From positions 1-25,457 of the forward strand of contig JAZNXI010000079.1 of the NCBI GenBank assembly GCA_045593825.1: a DNA stretch of 25,457 nucleotides, written 5' to 3'. This document shows positions 1 through 7,792 of this stretch, piece after piece; within the stretch, counting starts at the first letter, position 1; every line of letters starts with the position of its first letter. The notes below the pieces were generated by a model. It was not told the origin of the DNA and searched no databases. It saw nothing but the letters and a program-made list of their open reading frames with translations. The position numbers and the translations under genes were made by a program. Source of the DNA: SIG299 sp045593825. Lineage in GTDB: Bacteria > Bacillota > Clostridia > Lachnospirales > Lachnospiraceae.

Positions 1-953
1 AGCATTGCGGTACGCTCGATACCGATACCGAACGCAAGACCGCTGTACTCATTGGAGTCGATGCCGCAGTTTTCCAGTACCTTGTTGTTTACGATACCTG
101 CGCCGAGGATTTCAATCCAGCCGGTACCCTTACAAAGCTTACAGCCCTTGCCACCACACTCGAAGCAGGAACAGTCTACTTCTACGGATGGCTCGGTGAA
201 TGGGAAATAAGAAGGACGGAGACGGGTCTTGGTGCCTTCGCCGTAAATCTTCTTAACGAACTCGTCTAACATACCCTGCAGGTCGCAGAGGGTGATGCCC
301 TTGTCAACAACCAGACCTTCCATCTGGGTGAACATTGGGGAATGGGTTGCGTCGTCGTCGGAACGGAATACCTTACCAGGGGATAAAATCTTGATTGGCG
401 GCTTCTTGTTTTCCATAACGTGAATCTGGCCCGCAGAGGTCTGGGTTCTGAGTAAGAACTCAGGGGAGAGATAGAAGGTGTCCTGCATATCTCTTGCCGG
501 GTGATCCTGCGGTGTATTTAATGCGGTAAAGTTGTAGTAGTCGGTTTCGATTTCGGTGCCCTCGAAGATTTCGAAGCCCATGCCTGCGAAAATGTCGATA
601 ATCTGGTTTTTTACCAGTGTGATTGGGTGCAGGTTGCCTTCTGCTTGCGGTTCTGCAGGCAGGGAGATATCAATTTTTTCTGCCTCGTAGCGGTCCTGTA
701 ATTCCTTTGCCTTCATCTTTTCATCGAGGGAGGATAAGAATTCCAGTGCCCACTCCTTTAACTCGTTAACGCCCTTACCATAGGCTGCTCTTTCTTCCGG
801 AGCGATGTTTTTCATTTCTCTCATTAAGAGACCGATTTTACCGGTTTTGCCGTCTAAGAACTGCTTTCTGAATTCATAAACGTCTTTGGAGGAAGCAAGT
901 GCGTCGGCACCTGCCAGGATTTCCTGCTTGATTTGTTCTAAATTTGCGTTCAT
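1..953 (-). CDS. pheS: Phenylalanine--tRNA ligase alpha subunit, partial (3' end off the window)
   Basis: Charges tRNA-Phe with phenylalanine in the cytoplasm, as the catalytic alpha subunit of an alpha2-beta2 enzyme with PheT. Read on the minus strand from ATG at 953-951, it gives 317 codons with no stop before the left edge. The N-terminal ~90 residues are the expected helical coiled-coil arm. Class II motif 2 is visible as SPGKVFRSDDDATHSPMFTQ, followed by the family's cysteine-rich insert (CFECGGKGCKLCKGTGW), and motif 3 begins near the edge (GLAFGIGIERTAM). A Shine-Dalgarno-like AAAGGAAG precedes the ATG. The gene lies behind a T-box leader and its own promoter. The usual partner pheT would lie to the left, outside the window. 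No frameshift is seen. The identification rests on several family-specific motifs and is secure. Confidence 0.97.
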   Translation of the reverse strand, partial: MNANLEQIKQEILAGADALASSKDVYEFRKQFLDGKTGKIGLLMREMKNIAPEERAAYGKGVNELKEWALEFLSSLDEKMKAKELQDRYEAEKIDISLPAEPQAEGNLHPITLVKNQIIDIFAGMGFEIFEGTEIETDYYNFTALNTPQDHPARDMQDTFYLSPEFLLRTQTSAGQIHVMENKKPPIKILSPGKVFRSDDDATHSPMFTQMEGLVVDKGITLCDLQGMLDEFVKKIYGEGTKTRLRPSYFPFTEPSVEVDCSCFECGGKGCKLCKGTGWIEILGAGIVNNKVLENCGIDSNEYSGLAFGIGIERTAM

Positions 954-988
954 CTCTTTCTTCCTTTCTGAATTTGTTTTCCCGGGAC

Positions 989-1022
989 AAAAAAAGAAGT
1001 CCCTTGCAAGATTGCAAGGGAC
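989..1022 (-). terminator. Intrinsic terminator of the pheS T-box
   Basis: On the minus strand GTCCCTTGCA pairs with TGCAAGGGAC (1022-999) around a very short loop, followed by TTCTTTTTTT. It is the regulated terminator of the T-box leader. It lies directly 3' of the antiterminator sequence and about 36 nt before the pheS start. Confidence 0.93.
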
Positions 1023-1270
1023 GAAAATTTCCGCGGTACCACCCAGGTTCTTTCTACTTTATTATAGAAAGCTCTCATTCCTGCACGTAACGAGTGCAAA
1101 ACGTCAGCGGCTACTAAAAGAATTTGTTCACTGCTGCGGCTCCGGTGTGAAAGTCAATGATTACCTTGTTTTTAAGGGAACTTTCAGCCGGTGATTCCCT
1201 CTCTCTGGAAAAAGTATAATCATCTGTGGTAAATTGCTTTACCTGCACCATCTGTGCCTTTTCAATATCA
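989..1270 (-). promoter_or_regulatory. T-box leader (tRNA-Phe sensing) of pheS
   Basis: On the minus strand the leader has the features of a T-box: AGAGAG near the stem I base (about 1203-1196), the distal CACCGGCTGAA and TGAAC segments, and the conserved T-box sequence AACCTGGGTGGTACCGCG (about 1048-1031). This is followed by a terminator that competes with the antiterminator. A UUC triplet at 1122-1120, just after the TGAAC segment, sits where the specifier codon is expected and fits phenylalanine. By family knowledge, uncharged tRNA-Phe pairs with the specifier and with the UGGU bulge, stabilises the antiterminator and turns on pheS. The T-box assignment is firm. The exact specifier position is inferred by comparison with other leaders. 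Confidence 0.93.
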
Positions 1271-1276
1271 ATTTCG

Positions 1277-1305
1277 ATTCTAACACAGTTTTTTTGAAAC
1301 ATCAA
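1277..1305 (-). promoter_or_regulatory. Sigma-A promoter for pheS
   Basis: Minus strand: -35 TTGATG (1305-1300), 17-nt spacer, -10 TAGAAT (1282-1277). Transcription would start near 1270, just upstream of the T-box leader, which is the expected place. Confidence 0.8.
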
Positions 1306-1388
1306 GCCCTTTTATTCGTCAAAGTTTATAATTTCTAAACTTGTTTTTGTGCAAAAGTAACAAAAAAGAATTGTATACAAGTTTCTAA

Positions 1389-1417
1389 TTGACAAAAATG
1401 CATAAAACTGCTAAACT
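1389..1417 (+). promoter_or_regulatory. Sigma-A promoter for the chemoreceptor gene
   Basis: A perfect -35 TTGACA (1389-1394), 17-nt spacer and -10 TAAACT (1412-1417). The start would be near 1424, giving a leader of about 260 nt before the chemoreceptor ATG. It diverges from the pheS promoter about 85 bp away. Confidence 0.82.
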
Positions 1418-1423
1418 AAGCAC

Positions 1424-1600
1424 GAACGGTAGATATGAGAAGGTATCTTATCGGAGGTAGAAGCGTTTGGGGAACGTGAGAGGGTAAAAACTATAGAGAA
1501 GAAAGGTTATTTCAAAAGTGCTGATGAACTTCAGTCACTGCGAGGTAACCTTTCTTTGCACATGACAACAATAAACTCGCATAAGGCGGGTTTTTGTTGT
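1424..1600 (+). ncRNA. Structured leader RNA with intrinsic terminator, class not recognised
   Basis: Between the promoter and the chemoreceptor gene lies a region with several pairings. AGATA/TATCT is at about 1432-1450 and CGTT/AACG at about 1468-1480. A long arm pairs AAGAAAGGTTA (about 1500-1510) with TAACCTTTCTT (about 1546-1556), enclosing an inner AGTG/CACT hairpin. An intrinsic terminator follows at 1565-1600. A terminator inside a leader, with a folded domain upstream, is the layout of a transcription-attenuating riboswitch. I compared it by eye with c-di-GMP-I and -II, lysine, T-box, cobalamin, THF, ykkC and Mn2+ consensus sequences and saw no convincing match. It could instead be a degenerate member of a known class. 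Pairings are from inspection, not folding software. Confidence 0.55.
1565..1600 (+). terminator. Terminator inside the chemoreceptor leader
   Basis: AACTCGC (1574-1580) pairs with GCGGGTT (1586-1592), followed by TTTTTGTTGT. An outer ACAACA/TGTTGT pairing (1565-1570 with 1595-1600) could extend the stem. It lies after the leader promoter and 87 nt before the chemoreceptor start, so it most likely attenuates that gene. Confidence 0.75.
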
Positions 1601-1686
1601 ATATACGGGAAAAACAAGAATCCTAAAAACAGGAGCAAGAAACTTATACTTTTAGTTGAAATAAAAGATACAAAGGAGGAGCATTT

Positions 1687-3840
1687 ATGGCAAAAGAGAA
1701 ACAAAAGGTCAAAAAAGAAAAAAAACAGAAGGCGGTGAAGCAGGTAAAGCCACGTAAAAAAACAGTGTTTAGCAGCCTGATAACAAAGACTGTTTTTGCC
1801 TTTATTATTTTGATTCTGATTATTGTAGTACAGGGTGTGTCTTCCTATACCACAGCAAAAAATATGCTGATGGAAGAGGCGGAAGATTCGCTGGTAAGTA
1901 CAGTTAAGGCAAAGGGTAATTACTTAGAGCTTGGTTTAGAACATGTCAGCAGTCGTATGATTGAACTGCTCACCGGCGGGGATATCCTGTCATCCTTTTT
2001 GGATTCAAATCTGAATCCGGAAGAAATGACGGATGAGCAAAAGGAAATGAGAGATGCCGTACTGGAAGTGGTAGGCGATATCAAATCCTTTTCCAGCTTT
2101 GTGTCCCATATATATTTCTTCTCCAGCCATTTGAGCGGAAAATCTTCTACACCGTTGGTAATGTACGGAGATTACTATTCCAAGTTTGCAGAAAGTGATT
2201 TGGGAAAAAAGATTCTTGGTACCGTAGACAGAGTCGGCTATCTGGGAGCACATGATTATTTAGAGAATACAATTGCTGAAGAACAGGGCGGTGCGAATAA
2301 ATTTGATGCATCCAAATATTCCATCAGTATATGGCGAAAAATTAATATGAAGAGCAGAACGGTAGTCTTCATTGTCGATATTGACCGTGCAACCATTTAC
2401 AGCGCTCTGGCAGACCTGGATAATGGTTTGGGCAGTTATTCTGTCTTTATTGCACCGGAAGGAAGAGAAACCATTTATGCAGGCGGAGAAGGAGACGTGT
2501 CCGCGGCACCGGTATTTAGTGAACTTCCGGTATACCGGCAGGCAATCGAATCCAGAGAGCCGGAAGGTTTCCTGCATACCTCCTGGAACGGAAAGGACTA
2601 CGTATTTGCTTATTCCATGATTAGCGATACCGGAGCCATGGTGGCGGTGATGGTGCCGTCTGAGGCTCTGATGGAATCTGCAAAGGCGATTCAGACCAAT
2701 ACCTTCCTTTCGGTAGGTGTTGCAATTGTTCTTGCGATAGTTATTTGTATCTTCCTTGCCCGTACCATGAAGGGCGGAATGAAAATGGTTACAAAACGTC
2801 TTGAAAAGGTATCCGGCGGTGACTTTACCGAAAATAAGCCTCCAAAGAGCCGTGATGAGCTTGGTCAGATTGCAGGCAGTGTAGACGGCATGGCAGAAAG
2901 CATCCGTGGCTTAATTGTACAGGTGAAAGAAGTAATGGAAACCGTAACAGGAGTTACCGGTCAGGTTGGTGAACATACGGAAACCTTAATCCGTTCCAGC
3001 AGCGAAATCTGTGGTGCGGTCAGCGAAATCGAGCAGGGTATTGCAACACAGGCAGAGGATGCCCAGGACTGTGTAACCCAGATTACAGAACTTTCTGGGC
3101 AAATCGAGGTTGTTTCCGGATACTCCAACGAAATTACCAGAATTTCCGAAGACACCAACGGTGCCATCAACGAAGGTCTGGATATTATCGACGAGCTTCA
3201 CGAAAAGTCCAAGGCAACCGAAGAAATTACTTATGCTATCCAGAAGGATATTGTTTCCTTAAACGAGCAGACTAAGGCAATCGGTGCCTTTGCAAATATC
3301 ATCAACAATATTGCAGCCCAGACAAACCTGCTGTCCTTAAATGCTTCCATCGAAGCGGCAAGAGCGGGTGAGGCAGGCCGTGGTTTTGCGGTAGTTGCCG
3401 ATGAAATCAGAACTCTGGCAGACCAGTCCAAGGAAGCAGCTAAGGAAATCGGCGGCATTGTAGGCAAGATTCAGGCCCAGACAGATTCTACCGTCGAGGC
3501 AGCAAACCGTGCAGGTACCATTGTTGCGTCCCAGAACGAATCCTTAGATAGCACGCTGCAGGCATTCCATAAGGTAAACGACCGTGTAAAACAGATGGTA
3601 GAAAATCTTGCTAAGATTACCGAAGGTATGAACCGTATGGAAGACGCAAGCAAGGAAACCGTAAATTCCATCATGAATATTTCCGCAGTTTCCGAGGAAA
3701 CCAGTGCGAATGCCACCCAGGTAGACAGCAACGCCAAGATGCAGCAGTCCCTGGTGGATGAATTAAAGAAGAGCGTTGAACTTCTTTCTGAAAAGGCAGC
3801 GCAGATGGAAGAAACCGTAGGCGTGCTGAAGGTTGACTAA
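1687..3840 (+). CDS. Methyl-accepting chemotaxis protein (transmembrane chemoreceptor)
   Basis: A 717-residue chemoreceptor that would sense an extracellular signal and control CheA autophosphorylation through CheW. The N-terminus is extremely lysine-rich (residues 1-25). TM1 is at about 33-53, an extracellular sensing domain of about 285 residues follows, and TM2 is at about 340-361, leading into a HAMP region (about 362-415). The cytoplasmic four-helix bundle carries the near-invariant hairpin tip at about 535-590 (NNIAAQTNLLSLNASIEAAR, then AGEAGRGFAVVADEIRTLA). No CheR-tethering NWETF-like C-terminal pentapeptide is present. The start is set by AAAGGAGG a few bases before ATG 1687; the overlapping ATG at 1556 in another frame lies in the leader. 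It is monocistronic, behind its own promoter and attenuator-like leader. The ligand cannot be read from the sequence. The family is certain. Confidence 0.96.
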   Translation: MAKEKQKVKKEKKQKAVKQVKPRKKTVFSSLITKTVFAFIILILIIVVQGVSSYTTAKNMLMEEAEDSLVSTVKAKGNYLELGLEHVSSRMIELLTGGDILSSFLDSNLNPEEMTDEQKEMRDAVLEVVGDIKSFSSFVSHIYFFSSHLSGKSSTPLVMYGDYYSKFAESDLGKKILGTVDRVGYLGAHDYLENTIAEEQGGANKFDASKYSISIWRKINMKSRTVVFIVDIDRATIYSALADLDNGLGSYSVFIAPEGRETIYAGGEGDVSAAPVFSELPVYRQAIESREPEGFLHTSWNGKDYVFAYSMISDTGAMVAVMVPSEALMESAKAIQTNTFLSVGVAIVLAIVICIFLARTMKGGMKMVTKRLEKVSGGDFTENKPPKSRDELGQIAGSVDGMAESIRGLIVQVKEVMETVTGVTGQVGEHTETLIRSSSEICGAVSEIEQGIATQAEDAQDCVTQITELSGQIEVVSGYSNEITRISEDTNGAINEGLDIIDELHEKSKATEEITYAIQKDIVSLNEQTKAIGAFANIINNIAAQTNLLSLNASIEAARAGEAGRGFAVVADEIRTLADQSKEAAKEIGGIVGKIQAQTDSTVEAANRAGTIVASQNESLDSTLQAFHKVNDRVKQMVENLAKITEGMNRMEDASKETVNSIMNISAVSEETSANATQVDSNAKMQQSLVDELKKSVELLSEKAAQMEETVGVLKVD

Positions 3841-3863
3841 TTGGGAAGAAAATAAAATAACCC

Positions 3864-3892
3864 TTTACAAAAAGATTCTTTCGTGCTAACAT
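3864..3892 (+). promoter_or_regulatory. Promoter for metG
   Basis: -35 TTTACA (3864-3869), 17-nt spacer, -10 TAACAT (3887-3892), with TGC directly before it (an extended -10). It lies directly after the chemoreceptor stop and upstream of the metG T-box leader. No clear terminator for the chemoreceptor is visible between them. Confidence 0.7.
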
Positions 3893-3904
3893 TTGCAATA
3901 TAGT

Positions 3905-4203
3905 TTCATACTTTACCGGCTATGAAAAGGAGAGTACGTGAAAGAAAGTCTTACAGAGAGTCCCCGTTTGCTGAGAGGGGATGGACGGAACTTCACCGAA
4001 GATGGCCTTGGAGCTTCGCACCGAACCAGGAAAACTGGCAAGATTGCGACGGGTTCACCCGTTATCGTGGCGCACTGTGATGGCAGTGTTAGAAATACTG
4101 ACATAGTGCATAAGGCAGCGTCTGCGAAGACGTTGTGAATTAAAGTGGTAACACGTGAGATTTTATTAACTCCCGTCTTTAAAAAGGACGGGAGTTTTCT
4201 TTC
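3905..4203 (+). promoter_or_regulatory. T-box leader of metG
   Basis: Typical T-box elements appear in order: TTACAGAGAG near the stem I base (about 3951-3960), the distal hairpin CCCC...GGGG with a TTTGCTGA loop, CTTGGAGC and CCGAACC segments, and a stem III-like hairpin (GCACT...AGTGC, about 4073-4109). The T-box sequence AATTAAAGTGGTAACACG (4138-4155) and a terminator follow. It would respond to uncharged tRNA-Met, judged from the downstream gene. I could not place the AUG specifier codon with confidence, since several ATG triplets occur in the leader. The T-box class itself is clear. Confidence 0.9.
4169..4203 (+). terminator. Intrinsic terminator of the metG T-box
   Basis: ACTCCCGTC (4169-4177) pairs with GACGGGAGT (4187-4195), followed by a T-rich tract. 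It directly follows the T-box antiterminator sequence and is the regulated terminator. Confidence 0.92.
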
Positions 4204-4265
4204 GTTTAGGGCGTAAGTTACCACAAACCCGGCAACACTATTTATAAGAAAAGGAGAGAGTAAAA

Positions 4266-6251
4266 ATGGAAAAGAAGAAATTTTACATGACAACCGCCAT
4301 TGCTTATACCTCCGGTAAGCCGCACATCGGCAACACCTACGAAGCAATTCTGGCAGACAGCATTGCCCGCTTTAAGCGTTTACAGGGCTACGAAGTATTT
4401 ATGCAGACCGGTACCGACGAGCACGGTCAGAAAATTGAAGAAAAGGCAGCCGCTAAGGGCGTAACACCAAAGGAATTTGTTGATGAAATCGCCGGCGAAA
4501 TCAAGAGCATCTGGGATCAGGTAGGCACTTCTTACGATAAGTTTATTCGTACCACCGATGCGGACCACGAAAAGCAGGTACAGAAAATTTTCAAGAAGCT
4601 CTACGACCAGGGCGACATTTACAAGGGCCACTACGAGGGTATGTACTGTACTCCTTGTGAGTCCTTCTTCACCGCGTCCCAGTTGGTGGACGGCAAGTGC
4701 CCGGACTGCGGCAGACCATGCCAGCCGGCCAAGGAAGAGGCGTACTTCTTAAAGCTTAGTAACTATACCGACAGACTCATCGAGCACATCAACACCCATC
4801 CGGAATTCATTCAGCCGGAGTCCAGAAAGAACGAGATGATGAACAACTTCTTACTTCCGGGCCTTCAGGATTTATGTGTATCCAGAACCTCCTTTAAGTG
4901 GGGCGTTCCGGTAGATTTCGATGACAAGCACGTGGTTTATGTTTGGATTGACGCATTAAGCAATTACATCACCGGTATCGGCTATGACTGCGACGGCAAC
5001 TCCACGGAGCAGTTTAACAAGTTCTGGCCGGCGGATTTACACTTAATCGGTAAGGATATTTTACGTTTCCACACCATTTACTGGCCAATTATGCTGATGG
5101 CTCTTGATATTCCGCTTCCAAAGCAGATTTTCGGTCATCCATGGTTATTACAGGGCGGCGAAAAGATGAGTAAGTCCAAGGGTAACGTGCTTTACGCCGA
5201 CGACCTTGCCAAGGTATTCGGTGTAGATGCGGTGCGTTACTTCGTGCTTCACGAAATGCCGTTTGATAACGACGGTGTTATCACCTGGGAATTACTTGTA
5301 GAGCGCTGCAACTCCGAGCTTGCCAACACCCTTGGTAATCTTGTAAACCGTACCATCTCCATGAGCAACAAGTACTTCGGCGGCGTAGTTACCGACGCAG
5401 GCGTTGTAGAAGATGTGGATGCAGAATTAAAGGCACTGGCACTGGAAACTCCAAACAAGGTAATCGCCAAGATGGAAAACCTCCGTGTGGCAGACGCTAT
5501 CACTGAAATTTTCACTCTGTATAAGAGATGTAACAAGTATATCGACGAAACAATGCCATGGGCTCTGGCAAAGGATGAGACCAAGCAGGCACGCTTACAG
5601 ACCGTTCTCTACAACTTAATTGAGAGCATTTGCATCGGCACCAGCCTTCTTGCACCGTTTATGCCGGAAACCGCAAACAAGATTTTTGCCCAGTTAAATA
5701 CTACCGCAAGAGGCATCGATGAGTTGGATACCTTCGGTAAGTACGCAAACGGCACCAAGGTAACCGAAACTCCGGAAATCCTGTTCCAGAGACTGGTTCT
5801 TGAGGATGTGTTAAAGGTAGCGGAGGAAATCAAGGCTGCCCAGGCCGCAGAATATGCAAAGGAAAACGGCTTAGAGCCTGTAGAGGAAAAGAAGGAAGAG
5901 CCTGTGATTGACATCGAGGCAAAGCCGGAAATTTCCTACGACGATTTTGCAAAGCTGCAGTTCCAGGTGGGCGAAATCATTGCCTGTGAAGAGGTAAAGA
6001 AGTCCAAGAAGCTTCTGTGCTCCCAGGTTAAGATTGGTTCCCAGGTAAAGCAGATTGTGTCCGGCATCAAGGCACACTACACACCGGAGCAGATGGTGGG
6101 CAAGAAGGTTATGGTTTTAGTGAACTTAAAGCCTGCAACACTGGCCGGCATCGTTTCCGAAGGCATGCTGCTTTGCGCCGAGGATGAAAACGGCGAGCTG
6201 GCTCTTATGACACCGGAAAAGAATATGCCAAGCGGTGCGGAAATCTGTTAG
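4266..6251 (+). CDS. metG: Methionine--tRNA ligase with C-terminal tRNA-binding domain
   Basis: Charges elongator and initiator tRNA-Met in the cytoplasm. The protein has 661 residues, the usual length for the form with an appended OB-fold domain. The class I HIGH motif is HIGN at residues 20-23. The zinc knuckle has two CxxC pairs (CTPC and CPDC, about 127-150). The KMSKS loop is at 300-304 in GGEKMSKSKGN. The C-terminal ~105 residues (from about 555) are the Trbp111-like tRNA-binding domain (FQVGEI, then VNLKPATLAGIVSEGMLL), joined by a Glu/Lys-rich linker. AGGAGAG lies 6-7 nt before ATG 4266. The gene stands alone between a T-box leader and a strong terminator, so it is controlled by tRNA-Met charging. 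Nothing unusual is seen in the protein. Confidence 0.98.
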   Translation: MEKKKFYMTTAIAYTSGKPHIGNTYEAILADSIARFKRLQGYEVFMQTGTDEHGQKIEEKAAAKGVTPKEFVDEIAGEIKSIWDQVGTSYDKFIRTTDADHEKQVQKIFKKLYDQGDIYKGHYEGMYCTPCESFFTASQLVDGKCPDCGRPCQPAKEEAYFLKLSNYTDRLIEHINTHPEFIQPESRKNEMMNNFLLPGLQDLCVSRTSFKWGVPVDFDDKHVVYVWIDALSNYITGIGYDCDGNSTEQFNKFWPADLHLIGKDILRFHTIYWPIMLMALDIPLPKQIFGHPWLLQGGEKMSKSKGNVLYADDLAKVFGVDAVRYFVLHEMPFDNDGVITWELLVERCNSELANTLGNLVNRTISMSNKYFGGVVTDAGVVEDVDAELKALALETPNKVIAKMENLRVADAITEIFTLYKRCNKYIDETMPWALAKDETKQARLQTVLYNLIESICIGTSLLAPFMPETANKIFAQLNTTARGIDELDTFGKYANGTKVTETPEILFQRLVLEDVLKVAEEIKAAQAAEYAKENGLEPVEEKKEEPVIDIEAKPEISYDDFAKLQFQVGEIIACEEVKKSKKLLCSQVKIGSQVKQIVSGIKAHYTPEQMVGKKVMVLVNLKPATLAGIVSEGMLLCAEDENGELALMTPEKNMPSGAEIC

Positions 6252-6283
6252 TACAAGCTCAAATCGCAATTTATAAAACAAAA

Positions 6284-6333
6284 AGGCAGCAAGGGTTTCT
6301 CTTGTAAAAGAGGCTCTTTGCTGCCTCTTTTTT
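6284..6333 (+). terminator. Terminator after metG
   Basis: AGGCAGCAAG (6284-6293) pairs with CTTTGCTGCCT (6316-6326, allowing a mismatch), an inner CTCTT/AAGAG pairing extends the structure, and CTTTTTT follows. It closes the metG unit. Confidence 0.9.
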
Positions 6334-6364
6334 GAAAAAATTATACTTTTTTGAATGGACCATG

Positions 6365-6394
6365 TTGAAATATCTATACTTTTTGTGATAAAAT
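6365..6394 (+). promoter_or_regulatory. Promoter for the AAA ATPase gene
   Basis: -35 TTGAAA (6365-6370), 18-nt spacer, -10 TAAAAT (6389-6394), with TGA in front (extended -10). It lies between the metG terminator and the ATPase start and probably also serves the 7TM-LuxR gene, which follows the ATPase by 19 nt. Confidence 0.65.
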
Positions 6395-6438
6395 GAATTG
6401 AAAAATCTATAATTGAAGGTTTCAAAGGGGTGAGCGAT

Positions 6439-7773
6439 ATGTTTAAAAGAAAAGTATATGATGAGCTTCTGAAGTGGAAAAAGGAATGGAATGGAAAATA
6501 TGCGTGTTTATTGGAGGGTGCAAGACGAGTTGGAAAGACAACCATAGCAGAGGAGTTTGCGCGCAATGAATACGAATCATACATTTTGATTGATTTTTCA
6601 AACGCCAGCAAGGAACTTACGGATATATTTGATGATATTTCAAAGCTTGACCGTTTTTTTTTAAGGCTGCAAATGGAAACAGGAGTGGAGTTGCATGAAA
6701 GAAAATCGGTAATTGTGTTTGATGAAATACAACTGTTTCCTAAGGCGAGGCAGGCTATCAAGCATCTTGTAAAGGACGGAAGGTATGATTATATAGAAAC
6801 AGGATCGCTGATATCAATTAAAAAAAATGTGAAAGATATTTTAATTCCTTCCGAAGAGCACAAGATTCATGTCTATCCAATGGATTATGAGGAGTTCCTT
6901 TGGGCAACAGGCGGTAATCCGAATATCTTAAATATGGCATACAAAAGTAATATGGAGCTTGGAAATGAAGCTAACCGTAGTGCAATGAGAGACTTTCGAA
7001 TTTATATGGCAGTAGGAGGAATGCCACAGGCGGTAGAATGTTATATCTCTACTAACAATTTTGATGCTGTAGATAAGGTGAAAAGAGAAATATTAGAGTT
7101 GTATTATGATGATTTAAAAAAGATTGATGCGACGGGAAGAATTACGGATATGTATAAATCGGTTCCTTGTCAGCTGGCAGAAAAGAAAAAGCATTTTGTA
7201 ATAACTGCAGCAACCGGTAAACAAAAGACAAGAAGGGATGAAGAACGGCTCTTTGAACTGATAGAGTCCGGTTTGGTGCTGCCTTGCTATAATGTACGGA
7301 ATCCGGGTGTTTCACTCTCACAGACAAGGGATATGAATTGCTTCAAGCTATATTTGTCGGATATTGGTCTGTTTACTACGATGTTATTTAATGATTCACA
7401 AAATGGCATAGAGGACATTTATAAAAAGCTTTTAAGTGATACATTGGCTGCCGATTTGGGATATCTGTATGAGAACGCAGTAGCACAGGCAATAAAAGCA
7501 AGCGGAAGAGAGCTATATTATCATACCTGGAAAAAGGCAGGAACTACACACTCCTTTGAGGTGGATTTTCTGCTTACCTCTAAAAATAAAGTAATTCCGA
7601 TTGAAGTAAAGTCCTCCGCTATAAAAAATCATAAATCTATTGACAGCTTTGAAGAAAAGTATTCCGGTCAGGTGGGAGCAAGATTTCTTTTATCCCAAAA
7701 GGATGTTGGCAAAGTCGGAACCCTGAGATTAAAACCAATCTATATGATTCTGTTTTTATTAAAAGATTTATAA
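6439..7773 (+). CDS. AAA-family ATPase with DUF4143-type C-terminal domain
   Basis: A 444-residue P-loop ATPase of the archaeal-type AAA/DUF4143 group; its cellular role is not established. Walker A is GARRVGKT (residues 27-34) and Walker B is VIVFDEIQ with D95 and E96. The C-terminal part keeps a PD-(D/E)XK-like pattern, FEVDFLL (D376) followed by IPIEVKSS (E389, K391), which suggests a nuclease-related fold. I chose ATG 6439 over the in-frame GTG 6430, because AAAGGGGTG (6424-6432) sits at ideal distance from 6439 and overlaps the GTG. The gene is clearly more AT-rich than metG and the signalling genes, with AGA/AAA-rich codon use, which hints at horizontal acquisition. Such genes are scattered and mobile in gut Firmicutes. 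No toxin or antitoxin partner is visible beside it. Confidence 0.88.
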   Translation: MFKRKVYDELLKWKKEWNGKYACLLEGARRVGKTTIAEEFARNEYESYILIDFSNASKELTDIFDDISKLDRFFLRLQMETGVELHERKSVIVFDEIQLFPKARQAIKHLVKDGRYDYIETGSLISIKKNVKDILIPSEEHKIHVYPMDYEEFLWATGGNPNILNMAYKSNMELGNEANRSAMRDFRIYMAVGGMPQAVECYISTNNFDAVDKVKREILELYYDDLKKIDATGRITDMYKSVPCQLAEKKKHFVITAATGKQKTRRDEERLFELIESGLVLPCYNVRNPGVSLSQTRDMNCFKLYLSDIGLFTTMLFNDSQNGIEDIYKKLLSDTLAADLGYLYENAVAQAIKASGRELYYHTWKKAGTTHSFEVDFLLTSKNKVIPIEVKSSAIKNHKSIDSFEEKYSGQVGARFLLSQKDVGKVGTLRLKPIYMILFLLKDL

Positions 7774-7792
7774 AAAAGGAGATAGAACATAA

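Noticed and set aside
886..1305. Short open frames across the pheS leader on both strands
   Set aside because: They lie in the T-box RNA and its terminator; the conserved signal there is RNA structure, not protein.
1424..1600. c-di-GMP, lysine, THF or cobalamin riboswitch
   Set aside because: The AGGTAGAAGCG and GGGGAACG segments look suggestive, but the conserved cores of these classes could not be laid out on the sequence.
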